A DNA stretch of 43,468 bases from JBOFCO01 sp051646105 (GCA_051646105.1 JBOFCO010000181.1:1-43468); one strand, 5' to 3'; shown: positions 7,924 through 16,869, counted from the first letter of the stretch. Program-made: numbers and translations. Notes: generated by a model from the sequence alone, not told the origin.

Positions 7924-9282
7924 CTACTGCACCTGCACCGGAGGTGCGGCAATGGCCGTCAGACCCTTCAGGATATCGATGGCATAGGCCAGTTGATAAT
8001 CCTCCTCGCGAAGCTGCGCCGCCTCCTCGGCATGGGCAAGCTCTTCTTCAAGCAGCTTCTTTTCATCCTCGGTCATCGAGTCGTTGCTGATGGCGCCGCG
8101 CAGATCTGCTTCGCTGCGGTTGCGGTCGGCTGCGCTGGCGGGTTCATCCTCGGCCGTTTCATCCACCGGCTTCGGGTCCGGCTGCTGAACGACGATGTCA
8201 GGGGCAACGCCCAACGCCTGGATCGACCGACCGGATGGTGTGTAATAGCGTGCGGTGGTCAGACGCATGGCACCATCGCCCTTCAATGGCATGACCGTCT
8301 GCACGGACCCCTTGCCAAAGCTTTTGGTGCCCACAACGATGGCGCGGCGATGATCCTGCAGCGCCCCCGCGACGATTTCCGAGGCCGAGGCAGAGCCACC
8401 ATTGATCAGCACCACCATCGGCTTGCCCCCGGTCAGGTCACCCGCCGTGGCGTTGAACCGTTCGCCATCTTCGGGGTTGCGACCACGGGTCGAAACGATT
8501 TCGCCTGCATCAAGGAAAGCATCGGAAACCTTGATCGCCTGGGTCAGCAGGCCGCCGGGGTTGTTGCGCAGGTCCAGCACAAAGCCGTTCACCTTGTCTA
8601 TTCCGCCTGCTTCCTCGACCGACTTCTTGAGGTTTTCCTCAAGGTTCGGATAGGTCTGGTCGTTGAAGGTGGTGACGCGCAGCACCACAGTCTTGCCTTC
8701 GACGCGGCTGCGGACGGCGGTCAGCTTGATCGTGTCACGGATGATCGACACGTCGAAGGGTTCCGGCGTGCCCTCACGCGCGACGGTGATGACGATTTCC
8801 GACCCGACCGGGCCGCGCATCAGTTCCACGGATTCGTCCATGGTCAGGCCAAGAACCGATTCGCCGTTCACATGCGTGATGAAATCGCCCGCCTTGATCC
8901 CGGCATCGGCTGCCGGAGTTCCGTCGATGGGTGACACGACCTTGACGAAGCCTTCTTCCTGCGTGACCTCGATCCCCAGCCCACCGAATTCGCCACGGGT
9001 CTGCACCTGCATGTCATCGAAATCTTCGGGCGGCAGATAGCTGGAATGCGGATCAAGCGATGTGAGCATGCCGTTGATCGCGGCTTCGATCAGCTCTTTT
9101 TCATCAACCTCTTCCACATATTGCGCACGAATGCGTTCAAAGATGTCCCCGAACAGGTCAAGCTGTTCATAGACGTTCGATACCTTCTGGGCTTCCTGGG
9201 CGATCAGCGGCCCGGCGACCTGCGTGGTCAACACCGCACCTGCCAGCGTGCCGCCCAGCGCGGCCATCACGAACTTCTTCAT
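7924..9282 (-). CDS. ctpA: Carboxy-terminal processing protease, S41 family
   Basis: CtpA/Prc-type periplasmic serine protease that degrades or trims proteins from their C-termini. In several Gram-negatives such proteases control cell-wall hydrolases. A Sec signal peptide is seen (residues 1-28, ALGGTLAGAVLTTQVAG). A PDZ domain lies at about 85-165 (GLGIEVTQEEGFVKVVSPIDG). The S41 catalytic core at about 190-355 contains LRNNPGGLL, the nucleophile Ser in GGSASASEIVAGAL and the general-base Lys in GTKSFGKGSVQ. An acidic, Glu-rich segment of about 90 residues follows and ends the 452-residue protein. The ATG overlaps the envC stop by four bases (ATGA), so the two are translationally coupled, which fits joint work at the cell wall. 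Confidence 0.94.
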   Translation of the reverse strand: MKKFVMAALGGTLAGAVLTTQVAGPLIAQEAQKVSNVYEQLDLFGDIFERIRAQYVEEVDEKELIEAAINGMLTSLDPHSSYLPPEDFDDMQVQTRGEFGGLGIEVTQEEGFVKVVSPIDGTPAADAGIKAGDFITHVNGESVLGLTMDESVELMRGPVGSEIVITVAREGTPEPFDVSIIRDTIKLTAVRSRVEGKTVVLRVTTFNDQTYPNLEENLKKSVEEAGGIDKVNGFVLDLRNNPGGLLTQAIKVSDAFLDAGEIVSTRGRNPEDGERFNATAGDLTGGKPMVVLINGGSASASEIVAGALQDHRRAIVVGTKSFGKGSVQTVMPLKGDGAMRLTTARYYTPSGRSIQALGVAPDIVVQQPDPKPVDETAEDEPASAADRNRSEADLRGAISNDSMTEDEKKLLEEELAHAEEAAQLREEDYQLAYAIDILKGLTAIAAPPVQVQ

Positions 9283-10439
9283 TCTGTCGTTTCCCTTGTC
9301 ACGGCGAACCAGCCTGTCGGGTCCACAGGCTCTGCGCCCGATCTCAGTTCTACATAAAGCGTTTCAGGGCGGTCTGTGCCAAGCCCTTCCTGCATTCCGG
9401 CGGCAAACTCTGCGTGAACGACGGCAGAGTCAGACGGGCCACCGCCCATAAATCCAACAGCATCGCCCCCGGCCAGCAGGTCGCCTTCGCGTCCATAGAC
9501 CGTCGCCATGCCCGCCAGCACCAGCAGGTAATCCGCTTCCGGTTCAAGCACGATGACATTGCCGTAGTCAAGCAATGGCCCGGCATATCGCACTGTCGCC
9601 GGAAAGGGCGCGGTGACCAGTGCCTGTGGCGCGGCCGCCAGAATGATGCCCGGCCGGGAAATTCCTGCCGCATCCTGTTCGCCAAAGCGGCGCAGCAGCG
9701 TGCCGTGCACGGGCAACGGCAGCGTTCCCTTCATGTCGGAAAACGCGGGCGATGCCTCGCGGTCCAGCGGACGGGTGGCCAGCGCGGCGGCCACATCGGC
9801 AAGCGTATTGGCGCCCGAAATCATCGCGGCCAGCACCTCTGGTTCATCCGCAGGATTGGCGGGCGGATCGGTGCGGTCGGAAATTGCAGCACTCAACTCC
9901 GTGCGCGCTGCCTGAACCGCGGCAAGCCCGTCGTCCACCGATTGCAGCGCCTGTTCCTCTGCGCGGCGCAAGGCTGCGATTTCCTCAACCTCGGTGCGCA
10001 GTCGTTCGGCCTCGGCCTGAAGCGCGGGGGTAACATCGGCCACGATCATGCCGGAACGCGCCGTGGCCAGCGGCCCGGCCGGGTGCAGCAGAAGCAGCGG
10101 CCCCGGTGCGGTTTCCATTCCCGTCATCACCCCGAGCAAGGCCGAAACGCGGTCCCGCTCGTGGTTCAGCTTCGCGGTCAGGGCGCGTTCGCGGATGGTC
10201 GCCTGTCGCACGGCATCCCGCAGCACCGACTGCCCCTGCTCATAGGCGCGGATCGTGACGGTCAGTGCCTTGACCCGGTCACGGGCACCGGGTGCGTCCT
10301 CCAGCGCGGCAATCGCGGCGCGCAGGTTTTCCGCTGCTGCAGAGGCCTTCGCGGCGGCATCAGCGGTTTCTGCCGCTGCCGATCCCGTGCCCGTGATCGC
10401 CAGACAGAAAAGCCAGGCACCAAACCTTGTCCGGACCAT
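9279..10439 (-). CDS. envC: EnvC-like murein hydrolase activator, degenerate LytM (M23) domain
   Basis: EnvC-type proteins are periplasmic coiled-coil proteins that recruit and switch on cell-separation amidases; the usual family members have no peptidase activity of their own. Here an N-terminal signal peptide (about 1-24) is followed by Ala/Glu/Arg-rich coiled coil (about 28-190) and a C-terminal LytM-like domain (about 240-385: LPVHGTLLRRFGEQ, APFPATVRYAGPLLDYGNVIVLE). The zinc ligands of active M23 peptidases are not seen: the usual HxH region reads LYVELRSG. An inactive activator is therefore inferred. The ATG at 10439 overlaps the gpmI stop (TGATG); a GTG directly before it (10442) is the alternative start. 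The protein is at the short end for the family. Confidence 0.85.
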   Translation of the reverse strand: MVRTRFGAWLFCLAITGTGSAAAETADAAAKASAAAENLRAAIAALEDAPGARDRVKALTVTIRAYEQGQSVLRDAVRQATIRERALTAKLNHERDRVSALLGVMTGMETAPGPLLLLHPAGPLATARSGMIVADVTPALQAEAERLRTEVEEIAALRRAEEQALQSVDDGLAAVQAARTELSAAISDRTDPPANPADEPEVLAAMISGANTLADVAAALATRPLDREASPAFSDMKGTLPLPVHGTLLRRFGEQDAAGISRPGIILAAAPQALVTAPFPATVRYAGPLLDYGNVIVLEPEADYLLVLAGMATVYGREGDLLAGGDAVGFMGGGPSDSAVVHAEFAAGMQEGLGTDRPETLYVELRSGAEPVDPTGWFAVTRETTE

Positions 10440-11956
10440 CACCGGATCAGGCTTTCGCCGGTCATCTCGGCCGGTTTCGGCAGGTTCATCAGTTGCAGCA
10501 GCGTCGGGGCCAGGTCGGCCAGCCTGCCACTTCGCAGCGCCGCCCCCGCCGGTCCGCCGACCAGCACGACCGGCACCGGATTGGTGGTATGCGCGGTATG
10601 CGGCCCGCCGGTTTCAGCATCGATCATCACCTCGCAGTTGCCGTGATCGGCAGTGACGATCATTGCGCCGCCCGCCTGATCCAGCGCGGCCAGCACCCGG
10701 CCAAGCCCCTGATCCACCGCCTCGCAGGCGGCGATGGCGGCGGGCAGGCTGCCGGTGTGGCCAACCATATCGGGATTGGCATAGTTGCAGACGATCAGGT
10801 CATACCCCTGCCCGATGGCGGCAACGAAATGATCCGTCACCTCCTCTGCCGACATTTCCGGCTTCAGGTCATAGGTGGCCACCTTGGGCGAGGCAGCCAT
10901 ATACCGCGCCTCATCCGGTTCGGGGGTTTCCTTGCCGCCGTTCAGGAAGAAGGTGACATGCGGATATTTCTCGGTTTCAGCAATGCGGAACTGCGTCTTG
11001 CCTTGCTTGGCCACCCATTCGCCCAGCGTGTTGATGATCGTCTGCTTGGGATAGGCCGTGGTCATGAAGGTGTCATGGGCCGCAGAATAGTCGACCATGC
11101 CCAGCAGCGCCGCCCAGTTGACCCGCGCGCCGCGATCAAAGGTATCAAAATCGGGCGCGCCGACCGCCATCAGGATTTCGCGGGCACGGTCTGCGCGGAA
11201 GTTCAGGCAGAACAGGCCGTCGCCATCGCGCGCGCCGGAATACCCACCGATTACGGCGGGCTGGATGAATTCATCCGTTTCGTCCCGCGCATAGGATCGC
11301 GCCACCGCTTCGGCAGCGCTTGCGGCGGGCTCACCTTCAGCCCGGACGATTGCGGCATAGGCACGCGACACACGTTCCCAGCGGTTGTCACGGTCCATCG
11401 CCCAGTACCGCCCGATGACGGTGGCGATGAAGGCACCCTCGGGCAACCGCTGTTCCAGATCGGCGATGAACCCGGCGGCGGATTTCGGCGGCACATCGCG
11501 CCCGTCGGTGATCGCGTGAATGGCGCAGGCCAGCCCCTTGCCGGTAATGGCCCGCGCCGCTGCCAGCATATGTTCGATGTGCCCATGCACGCCGCCGTCG
11601 GACACCACCCCCATCACATGCGCGACACCGCCACAGCCGCACAGCGTATCGGCAAAGGCATTCAGCGCCGGATTGGCGGCAAAGCTGCCATCCTCGATTG
11701 CAAGGTCGATCGCGCCCAGATCCATCGCCACCACCCGGCCCGCACCGATGTTGGTATGACCCACCTCGGAATTTCCCATCTGCCCGCTAGGCAGGCCGAC
11801 ATCCGGGCCATGCGTTATCAGCGTGGCATGAGGGCAGGTCGCCATGATGCGGTCGAAGTTCGGGGTTGCCGCCAGAAGCGGTGCATTGCCTTCCTCGCGG
11901 TCGGAAATGCCCCAGCCATCAAGAATGCACAGAACGACAGGCTTCGGTATGGTCAT
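10439..11956 (-). CDS. gpmI: 2,3-bisphosphoglycerate-independent phosphoglycerate mutase
   Basis: This cytoplasmic glycolytic and gluconeogenic enzyme interconverts 3- and 2-phosphoglycerate through a phosphoserine intermediate and two Mn ions. The 505 residues match the alkaline-phosphatase-superfamily iPGM. The N-terminal metal motif LCILDGWG is present, the nucleophile is Ser63 in QMGNSEVGHTNIGAGR, HAITDGRDVPP and YWAMDRDNRW bind substrate, and the second metal site is VTADHGNCE near residue 435. No other mutase is seen in the window. It lies between rlmH (69-base gap) and envC (overlap) in a fixed family gene order; its presence with cell-wall genes probably reflects the conserved operon rather than a shared function. 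Confidence 0.97.
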   Translation of the reverse strand: MTIPKPVVLCILDGWGISDREEGNAPLLAATPNFDRIMATCPHATLITHGPDVGLPSGQMGNSEVGHTNIGAGRVVAMDLGAIDLAIEDGSFAANPALNAFADTLCGCGGVAHVMGVVSDGGVHGHIEHMLAAARAITGKGLACAIHAITDGRDVPPKSAAGFIADLEQRLPEGAFIATVIGRYWAMDRDNRWERVSRAYAAIVRAEGEPAASAAEAVARSYARDETDEFIQPAVIGGYSGARDGDGLFCLNFRADRAREILMAVGAPDFDTFDRGARVNWAALLGMVDYSAAHDTFMTTAYPKQTIINTLGEWVAKQGKTQFRIAETEKYPHVTFFLNGGKETPEPDEARYMAASPKVATYDLKPEMSAEEVTDHFVAAIGQGYDLIVCNYANPDMVGHTGSLPAAIAACEAVDQGLGRVLAALDQAGGAMIVTADHGNCEVMIDAETGGPHTAHTTNPVPVVLVGGPAGAALRSGRLADLAPTLLQLMNLPKPAEMTGESLIR

Positions 11957-12025
11957 GGCACTTTCCCCATCTGGTCGCGGGCCGTTTTACGCGCTGCGGT
12001 CTTGGGGGGCAATGTGTTGGTGACT

Positions 12026-12496
12026 TCACGCCCGGTGATAGGGCGTCCCCGCCAGAATGGCTGCCGCCCGGTAAAGCTGTTCGGCCAGCATCACCCGCAC
12101 CAGCATGTGCGGCCAGACCATCGCACCAAAGGACAGCGCCGCATCCGCATCTTTTCGCAAGGCGGGATCAATCCCGTCCGCCCCGCCGATGACAAAGGCC
12201 ACGTCCTGACGCCCGCTGTCGCGCCAACCCGCAAGGTGTGTGGCAAAGTCCGGTGATGACATCAGGCGACCACGCTCATCCAGTACGCAGACCAGCGCCC
12301 CGGCAGGAATCGCGCGCGTCAGCAGTGCCGCTTCCGCCGCCATGCCGCCGCCCTTGCGATCCTCCACCTCATGCTCGGACAGCGGGCCAAGCGCCAAGGC
12401 ACGGCCCGTCCGGTCAAACCGTTCGGTGTAATCGTCGATCAGCGCACGTTCCGGGCCAGCGCGCAGCCGCCCGACAGCACAGACATGGATGCGCAT
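12026..12496 (-). CDS. rlmH: 23S rRNA (pseudouridine-1915-N3)-methyltransferase
   Basis: RlmH is a SPOUT-class, SAM-dependent methyltransferase. It modifies pseudouridine 1915 in helix 69 of 23S rRNA on assembled 70S ribosomes. The 156 residues are full length. LDERGRLMSSPDFA and the knot motif FVIGGADGI form the SAM-binding trefoil, and the C-terminus LYRAAAILAGTPYHR is the conserved RlmH ending. The start lies nine bases after the rsfS stop, so the two ribosome-directed genes form one transcript, as in many bacteria. Confidence 0.96.
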   Translation of the reverse strand: MRIHVCAVGRLRAGPERALIDDYTERFDRTGRALALGPLSEHEVEDRKGGGMAAEAALLTRAIPAGALVCVLDERGRLMSSPDFATHLAGWRDSGRQDVAFVIGGADGIDPALRKDADAALSFGAMVWPHMLVRVMLAEQLYRAAAILAGTPYHRA

Positions 12497-12505
12497 GGCG
12501 CGCCC

Positions 12506-12898
12506 TCAGCCCTCGCGGACCGTTGTGGACGGGCGAACCGCCGCCGCCGTCACGGGCGAGGTCATCCACATCTTTTCAAGCTGATAGAAATCGCGGACCT
12601 CCGGGCGGAACAGATGTACGACCACGTCGCCCGCATCGATCAGAACCCAATCGCCCTGACCCTTGCCCTCGATCTTGCAGCTCCGCCCGAAATCCTGCTT
12701 CAGCCGGTCAACCAGCTTTTCAGCGATTGCGCCCACCTGCCGCGACGACCGGCCGGATGCGATCACCATGTGATCGGCCATTTCCGACTTGCCGCGCAGG
12801 TCGATTGTCACAACCTCTTCGGCCTTGTCGTCATCGAGAGAGGCAAGAACACGGGCAAGCAGGGCGTCGCTTGTCACTTCTGAGGGGGTCGCCGTCAT
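12506..12898 (-). CDS. rsfS: Ribosomal silencing factor RsfS
   Basis: RsfS binds ribosomal protein uL14 and blocks joining of the subunits, reducing translation in starvation. The conserved core is visible: LDDDKAEEVVTIDLRGKS, ADHMVIASGRSSRQVGAI, and GQGDWVLIDAGDVVVHLF with the family ending RDFYQLEKMW. MTATPSEV (ATG at 12898) is preferred; an in-frame ATG at 12904 and GTG at 12919 are possible alternatives. After the conserved ending about 20 extra residues follow. It is the first gene of the minus-strand operon that continues through rlmH, gpmI, envC, ctpA and rppH, so the operon promoter should lie just above 12900, in the gap to the gene at 13131. Confidence 0.93.
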   Translation of the reverse strand: MTATPSEVTSDALLARVLASLDDDKAEEVVTIDLRGKSEMADHMVIASGRSSRQVGAIAEKLVDRLKQDFGRSCKIEGKGQGDWVLIDAGDVVVHLFRPEVRDFYQLEKMWMTSPVTAAAVRPSTTVREG

Positions 12899-13130
12899 CG
12901 GCATCCGCCCTGCGGCCACTGATGGGGCCGGCTTTTCGGATTGGAACAGGACATCGTCCTCCTGGGTTGCGCGCCGCAGTCTGCCCCGGCACCGGGCATG
13001 GGTTCAATCTAGCATCGGCAATGCGAAATCTCAATGTCAGGCTGAACGTTGGCCACAAGGCTTTTTCGACTCGGCAAACAGGCGTAGGCTTTTCCCATAC
13101 TTGCATATTCAATTTTCTTGGGAGGCTATC

Positions 13131-13712
13131 ATGCGGATTCATTCCCGTTTGCCATTGCGGCGCTCGTCCTTGGCCGGCGCAATCCTGCTCGCCACGTCTA
13201 CCGCTCATGCGAGCGCGGCGACATTTGATCTGTTCAAGGCTGGCACGACCGACCTGCTTGGCACGTTCGAAGCCCCTGCCAGCGGCGGCCTGCTTACCGC
13301 GGCCTCGATTTCGGTCAAGGGTGGTGTCTTTGATGTGCTGGGCCTTGGCAGCATGGCCCCGGTCTTTGATGCGGTGGAAATGGATGTGGACGGCAATGGT
13401 GGCGTGTTCGGCACGCTCTTCAACAGTGTTGCCTTCCTGACCACGGATATTGCGGCAAATCCGGTCAACTGCGGCATCGGTGAATGCGTGTTTTCGTTCG
13501 AGGGCAGCTCCGGCCCGGTTCCGGGGCAATGGTATGTGGATTACATCGGTGTTGGCGGTGCCGCAGCGCTGGCCTTCGGGCACTATGATGTGGCCGCTTC
13601 GACACCGGCACCTGTTCCGCTGCCGACAACGGCGGTGTTGCTGGTGGGGGCGCTGACGTTGCTCTTATCGATGCGACGCGCGGGCAGTCGCACGCAAGCC
13701 GTGGCAAGCTGA
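13131..13712 (+). CDS. VPLPA-CTERM sorting-domain protein (exported, unknown function)
   Basis: A 193-residue exported protein. The N-terminus is a Sec signal (RRSSLAGAILLATSTAHASA, about residues 10-29). A beta-rich body follows, low in Lys and rich in Gly/Val/Phe, with two Cys in NCGIGECVF that may form a disulfide. The C-terminus has the tripartite sorting signal of the PEP-CTERM class in its rhodobacteral VPLPA form: PVPLPTTA, a hydrophobic helix (VLLVGALTLLLS) and a basic tail (MRRAGSR). Such proteins are thought to be cleaved by an exosortase; none is encoded here. The start is firm: GGGAGG lies six bases before the ATG. A weak 6-bp stem (13713-13718 / 13730-13735) follows the stop. The body was not assigned to any known family. 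Confidence 0.8.
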   Translation: MRIHSRLPLRRSSLAGAILLATSTAHASAATFDLFKAGTTDLLGTFEAPASGGLLTAASISVKGGVFDVLGLGSMAPVFDAVEMDVDGNGGVFGTLFNSVAFLTTDIAANPVNCGIGECVFSFEGSSGPVPGQWYVDYIGVGGAAALAFGHYDVAASTPAPVPLPTTAVLLVGALTLLLSMRRAGSRTQAVAS

Positions 13713-13965
13713 GCTGCCCGCTACGGACAGGCAGCCCCCGCGCGCTTGCCCCGATCCACAGCCACCTTGCCTGCAAGGGCATAAAGGCGTAAATGCCTAT
13801 GCCATGACCGCCTGTTTCATCATGGATGACCACATGCGCCTGCCCTGGCGCTTTACCCGTGAAAACCGGTCTGTGCTTGCACGCCTTGCCTGAGGCCACC
13901 CGGCCGGCGTTGCTGATTCCGCGCCGCTTCACCCTGCCCAAGCCATTTCCAAGCCAGAGAGAGCC
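13713..13965 (+). promoter_or_regulatory. leuC upstream region with hairpin 13778-13803
   Basis: This spacer of about 250 bases before leuC holds a hairpin: GGCATA (13778-13783) pairs with TATGCC (13798-13803), with an inner GGC/GCC pair. A 29-codon ORF starting at 13804 follows it but has no run of Leu codons, so a leucine-attenuation leader is not supported. AGAGAG lies just before the leuC ATG. No clear -35/-10 pair was found. Confidence 0.35.
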
Positions 13966-15378
13966 ATGACCGCTCACCCCAAGACCCTGTATGACAAGAT
14001 CTGGGATGCCCATGTCGCGCATGAAGATGCCGACGGCACCTGCCTGCTGTATATCGACCGCCATCTTGTGCATGAGGTGACATCACCGCAGGCATTCGAG
14101 GGGCTGCGCATGACGGGCCGCAAGGTGCGTGCCCCGGAAAAGACCATTGCCGTGCCCGATCACAACGTGCCAACCACGCTGGACCGCGCCAATGCCGCGA
14201 CGATGACCGAGGACAGCCGTATCCAGGTCGAGGCGCTGGACAAGAATGCCAAGGATTTCGGCATCAACTACTATCCGGTGTCTGATGTGCGGCAGGGGAT
14301 CGTGCATATCGTCGGCCCGGAACAGGGGTGGACCCTGCCGGGGATGACCGTGGTCTGCGGTGACTCGCACACTGCCACGCACGGTGCCTTCGGCGCCCTG
14401 GCGCATGGCATCGGCACGTCGGAGGTGGAGCATGTGCTGGCCACGCAGACGCTGATCCAGCGCAAGGGCAAGAACATGAAGGTGGAAATCACCGGATCGC
14501 TGCGCCCCGGCGTAACCGCCAAGGACATCACCCTATCCGTCATCGGTGCCACCGGCACCGCAGGTGGCACGGGCTATGTCATCGAATACTGCGGGCAGGC
14601 GATCCGCGAACTGTCGATGGAAGGCCGGATGACCGTCTGCAACATGGCGATCGAGGGCGGCGCCCGCGCGGGCCTGATCGCGCCCGATGAAAAGACCTTT
14701 GCCTATTGCAAGGGCCGCCCCCATGCCCCGAAAGGCGCGGATTGGGACGCAGCGGTTGCCTACTGGAAAACGCTTTTCACCGACGAAGGCGCGCATTTCG
14801 ACAAGGTGGTGACGATCAGGGGCGAGGATATTGCGCCCGTCGTCACCTGGGGCACCAGTCCGGAGGACGTGCTGCCGATCACCGGCACCGTGCCTGCGCC
14901 CGAGGACTTCCAGGGCGGCAAGGTCGAGGCCGCGCGCCGCAGTCTGGAATACATGGGCCTGACGCCCGGCATGAAGCTGTCGGACATCAAGATCGACACA
15001 GTCTTCATCGGCTCCTGCACCAATGGCCGGATCGAGGATCTGCGCGCGGCCGCTACGATCCTGAAGGGCAAGAAAATCAAGGACGGTATGCGTGCCATGG
15101 TCGTGCCGGGGTCGGGTTTGGTACGGGCACAGGCGGAAAAGGAAGGTCTGGCGCAGATTTTCATCGATGCGGGCTTTGAATGGCGGCTGGCGGGCTGCTC
15201 CATGTGCCTGGCGATGAACCCCGACCAGCTTTCCCCTGGCGAACGCTGCGCCGCCACCAGCAACCGCAACTTCGAAGGCCGTCAGGGTCGGGGTGGCCGC
15301 ACCCATCTGCTTTCCCCGGCCATGGCGGCGGCGGCGGCAGTGACCGGCCACCTGACGGATGTGCGCGAGATGATGTAA
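13966..15378 (+). CDS. leuC: 3-isopropylmalate dehydratase, large subunit
   Basis: LeuC carries the [4Fe-4S] cluster of isopropylmalate isomerase, which with LeuD converts 2- to 3-isopropylmalate in leucine synthesis. The 470 residues are full length for the bacterial LeuC type. The start is colinear with the family (MTAHPKTLYDKIWDAHV). Aconitase-family motifs are clear: VCGDSHTATHGAFGAL near residue 128, and the three cluster cysteines in FIGSCTNGRIEDLR (near 349) and AGCSMCLAMNPD (near 410), followed by TSNRNFEGRQG. It is followed after two bases by an unrelated hydrolase gene and then leuD, so the two subunits of one enzyme are separated by an extra cistron. Confidence 0.97.
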   Translation: MTAHPKTLYDKIWDAHVAHEDADGTCLLYIDRHLVHEVTSPQAFEGLRMTGRKVRAPEKTIAVPDHNVPTTLDRANAATMTEDSRIQVEALDKNAKDFGINYYPVSDVRQGIVHIVGPEQGWTLPGMTVVCGDSHTATHGAFGALAHGIGTSEVEHVLATQTLIQRKGKNMKVEITGSLRPGVTAKDITLSVIGATGTAGGTGYVIEYCGQAIRELSMEGRMTVCNMAIEGGARAGLIAPDEKTFAYCKGRPHAPKGADWDAAVAYWKTLFTDEGAHFDKVVTIRGEDIAPVVTWGTSPEDVLPITGTVPAPEDFQGGKVEAARRSLEYMGLTPGMKLSDIKIDTVFIGSCTNGRIEDLRAAATILKGKKIKDGMRAMVVPGSGLVRAQAEKEGLAQIFIDAGFEWRLAGCSMCLAMNPDQLSPGERCAATSNRNFEGRQGRGGRTHLLSPAMAAAAAVTGHLTDVREMM

Positions 15379-15380
15379 GG

Positions 15381-16187
15381 ATGCAGCCCCTTTCCATACT
15401 GCACGAGGATGAGTTCCTGCGCGTCGCAACGACAGCGCAGGCAGCCAAGTCGTATGGAAAGGTGCTGCTGTCTTTCACCGGCGTCGGACATGCGATGGGG
15501 GGCATCGACCTTCAGCAGCCCGAATTCTTTGGTGCAGGCCGCGGATATGACAGCGTCATCTTTGTCAGCGACCTGACCCGGTCCTGGGGAAACGCGCTGG
15601 ATTTTGATCGCCTTTCCGCCATCGTTCTTGAACAGGCAGCGGGGCGGCGGATCGATGCGATCGGCAATAGCATGGGTGGCTTTCTTGCGCTGCTCGCCCC
15701 CAACTTCCTGCCGATCGCCACGGTCATCGCCATTGCCCCGCAGTTCAGTGTTCACCCGGATATTGTCCCTTGGGACAATCGCTGGGCCGACTATCGGAAC
15801 AGCATCCAAGAATGGCGCTATCCCAGCCTTGCCGGGCATATGGCCGGCGCGACCATGCGCTATGTCCTTGGCACGGCCGAAGGTCTGGACGGACGCCACA
15901 TGGCCCTGTTTTCCCGACAGGATGGGCTTCGGCTTATCCTGTTGGGTGGGGTGGATCACAACGTCGCCCTTGCCCTGAAAGAGGCCGGCATCCTTCGCGA
16001 CCTGATCCATCGGTGCATGGACGGCAATTTTGACATCGACTGGCTGGCGGACATCCTGCCACCCGGCATCACCCTCATCACGGAAAATTCGCCCTCCGAC
16101 ACGCCCGCCATTGGCACCTCGGCGTTTGCAGGCAAAGGAGGCCTGCGTCGGTTCTGGGCAGCAACCTCAAGAAAGGTTTTTGGATAA
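15381..16187 (+). CDS. Alpha/beta-hydrolase-like protein inserted between leuC and leuD
   Basis: A 268-residue protein with a probable alpha/beta-hydrolase fold. LLSFTGVGHAMGG could form the oxyanion region, and DAIGNSMGGFLALL around residue 97 is a nucleophile elbow of the G-x-S-x-G type. A late His in GGVDHNVAL near residue 195 is a candidate catalytic base. No signal peptide is seen. The substrate is unknown; the motif occurs in esterases, thioesterases and acyltransferases alike. The ATG lies two bases after the leuC stop, and its own stop overlaps the leuD ATG by one base (TAATG), so expression should be coupled to isopropylmalate isomerase. No link to leucine synthesis is shown by the sequence itself. 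Confidence 0.75.
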   Translation: MQPLSILHEDEFLRVATTAQAAKSYGKVLLSFTGVGHAMGGIDLQQPEFFGAGRGYDSVIFVSDLTRSWGNALDFDRLSAIVLEQAAGRRIDAIGNSMGGFLALLAPNFLPIATVIAIAPQFSVHPDIVPWDNRWADYRNSIQEWRYPSLAGHMAGATMRYVLGTAEGLDGRHMALFSRQDGLRLILLGGVDHNVALALKEAGILRDLIHRCMDGNFDIDWLADILPPGITLITENSPSDTPAIGTSAFAGKGGLRRFWAATSRKVFG

Positions 16188-16792
16188 TGGACAAGTTCAC
16201 CACCCTGACCGGCATCGCAGCACCCATGCCGCTGGTCAACATCGACACCGACATGATCATCCCGAAGCAGTTCCTCAAGACGATCAAGAGGACCGGGCTG
16301 GGCGTGAACCTGTTCGACGAGATGCGCTATTCGCTTGATGGCAAAGAAATTCCCGAATTCGTGCTGAACCAACCTGCCTATCGCAAGGCAGAGATCATCG
16401 TTGCAGGCGACAACTTCGGCTGCGGGTCGTCGCGCGAACATGCGCCCTGGGCGCTGCTGGATTTCGGCATACGCGCCGTCATCTCGACCAGCTTTGCCGA
16501 TATCTTCTACAACAACTGCTTCAAGAACGGCATCCTGCCGATCGTATTGCCGCAAGACGCCGTCGATGTGCTGATGGCAGATGCACGGAAGGGCGCGAAT
16601 GCCCGCATGACCGTCGATCTTGAGGCGCAGACCGTCACCACCTCCGACGGGCAGTCTTTCGGCTTTGATCTTGACCCGTTCAAGAAGCACTGCCTGCTGA
16701 ACGGGCTAGATGACATCGGCCTGACCATGGAAAAGGCCGCCGCGATTTCGTCCTACGAATCACACGCGAAAAGCGAACGCCCCTGGGTGTGA
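16187..16792 (+). CDS. leuD: 3-isopropylmalate dehydratase, small subunit
   Basis: LeuD is the swivelling small subunit of isopropylmalate isomerase and pairs with LeuC. The 201 residues are full length. NIDTDMIIPKQFLKTI near the N-terminus, the substrate loop AGDNFGCGSSREHAPWAL near residue 78 and SFADIFYNNCFKNGILP near 105 are all conserved. The ATG overlaps the stop of the hydrolase gene by one base. A strong hairpin follows the gene at 16839-16869. Confidence 0.97.
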   Translation: MDKFTTLTGIAAPMPLVNIDTDMIIPKQFLKTIKRTGLGVNLFDEMRYSLDGKEIPEFVLNQPAYRKAEIIVAGDNFGCGSSREHAPWALLDFGIRAVISTSFADIFYNNCFKNGILPIVLPQDAVDVLMADARKGANARMTVDLEAQTVTTSDGQSFGFDLDPFKKHCLLNGLDDIGLTMEKAAAISSYESHAKSERPWV

Positions 16793-16838
16793 TCGCGTCA
16801 TGAGCCGGGCGCAAACTGTTCGCGCCCCCTGCACACAA

Positions 16839-16869
16839 GACGGCGGAACGCGCGAGTGTTTCCGCCGTC
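16839..16869 (+). terminator. Hairpin after leuD, probable terminator
   Basis: GACGGCGGAA (16839-16848) and TTCCGCCGTC (16860-16869) form a perfect 10-bp stem with an 11-base loop, 46 bases after the leuD stop. No T-run follows, so termination may be weak or Rho-assisted. Confidence 0.55.

Noticed and set aside
10427..12256. Long plus-strand ORF opposite gpmI and envC
   Set aside because: It covers three well-identified minus-strand genes and shows no domain; long antisense ORFs are expected at this GC content.
13804..13893. Possible leucine leader peptide before leuC (29 codons)
   Set aside because: Leu codons are few and not in a run, there is no ribosome binding site and no terminator/antiterminator pair follows.
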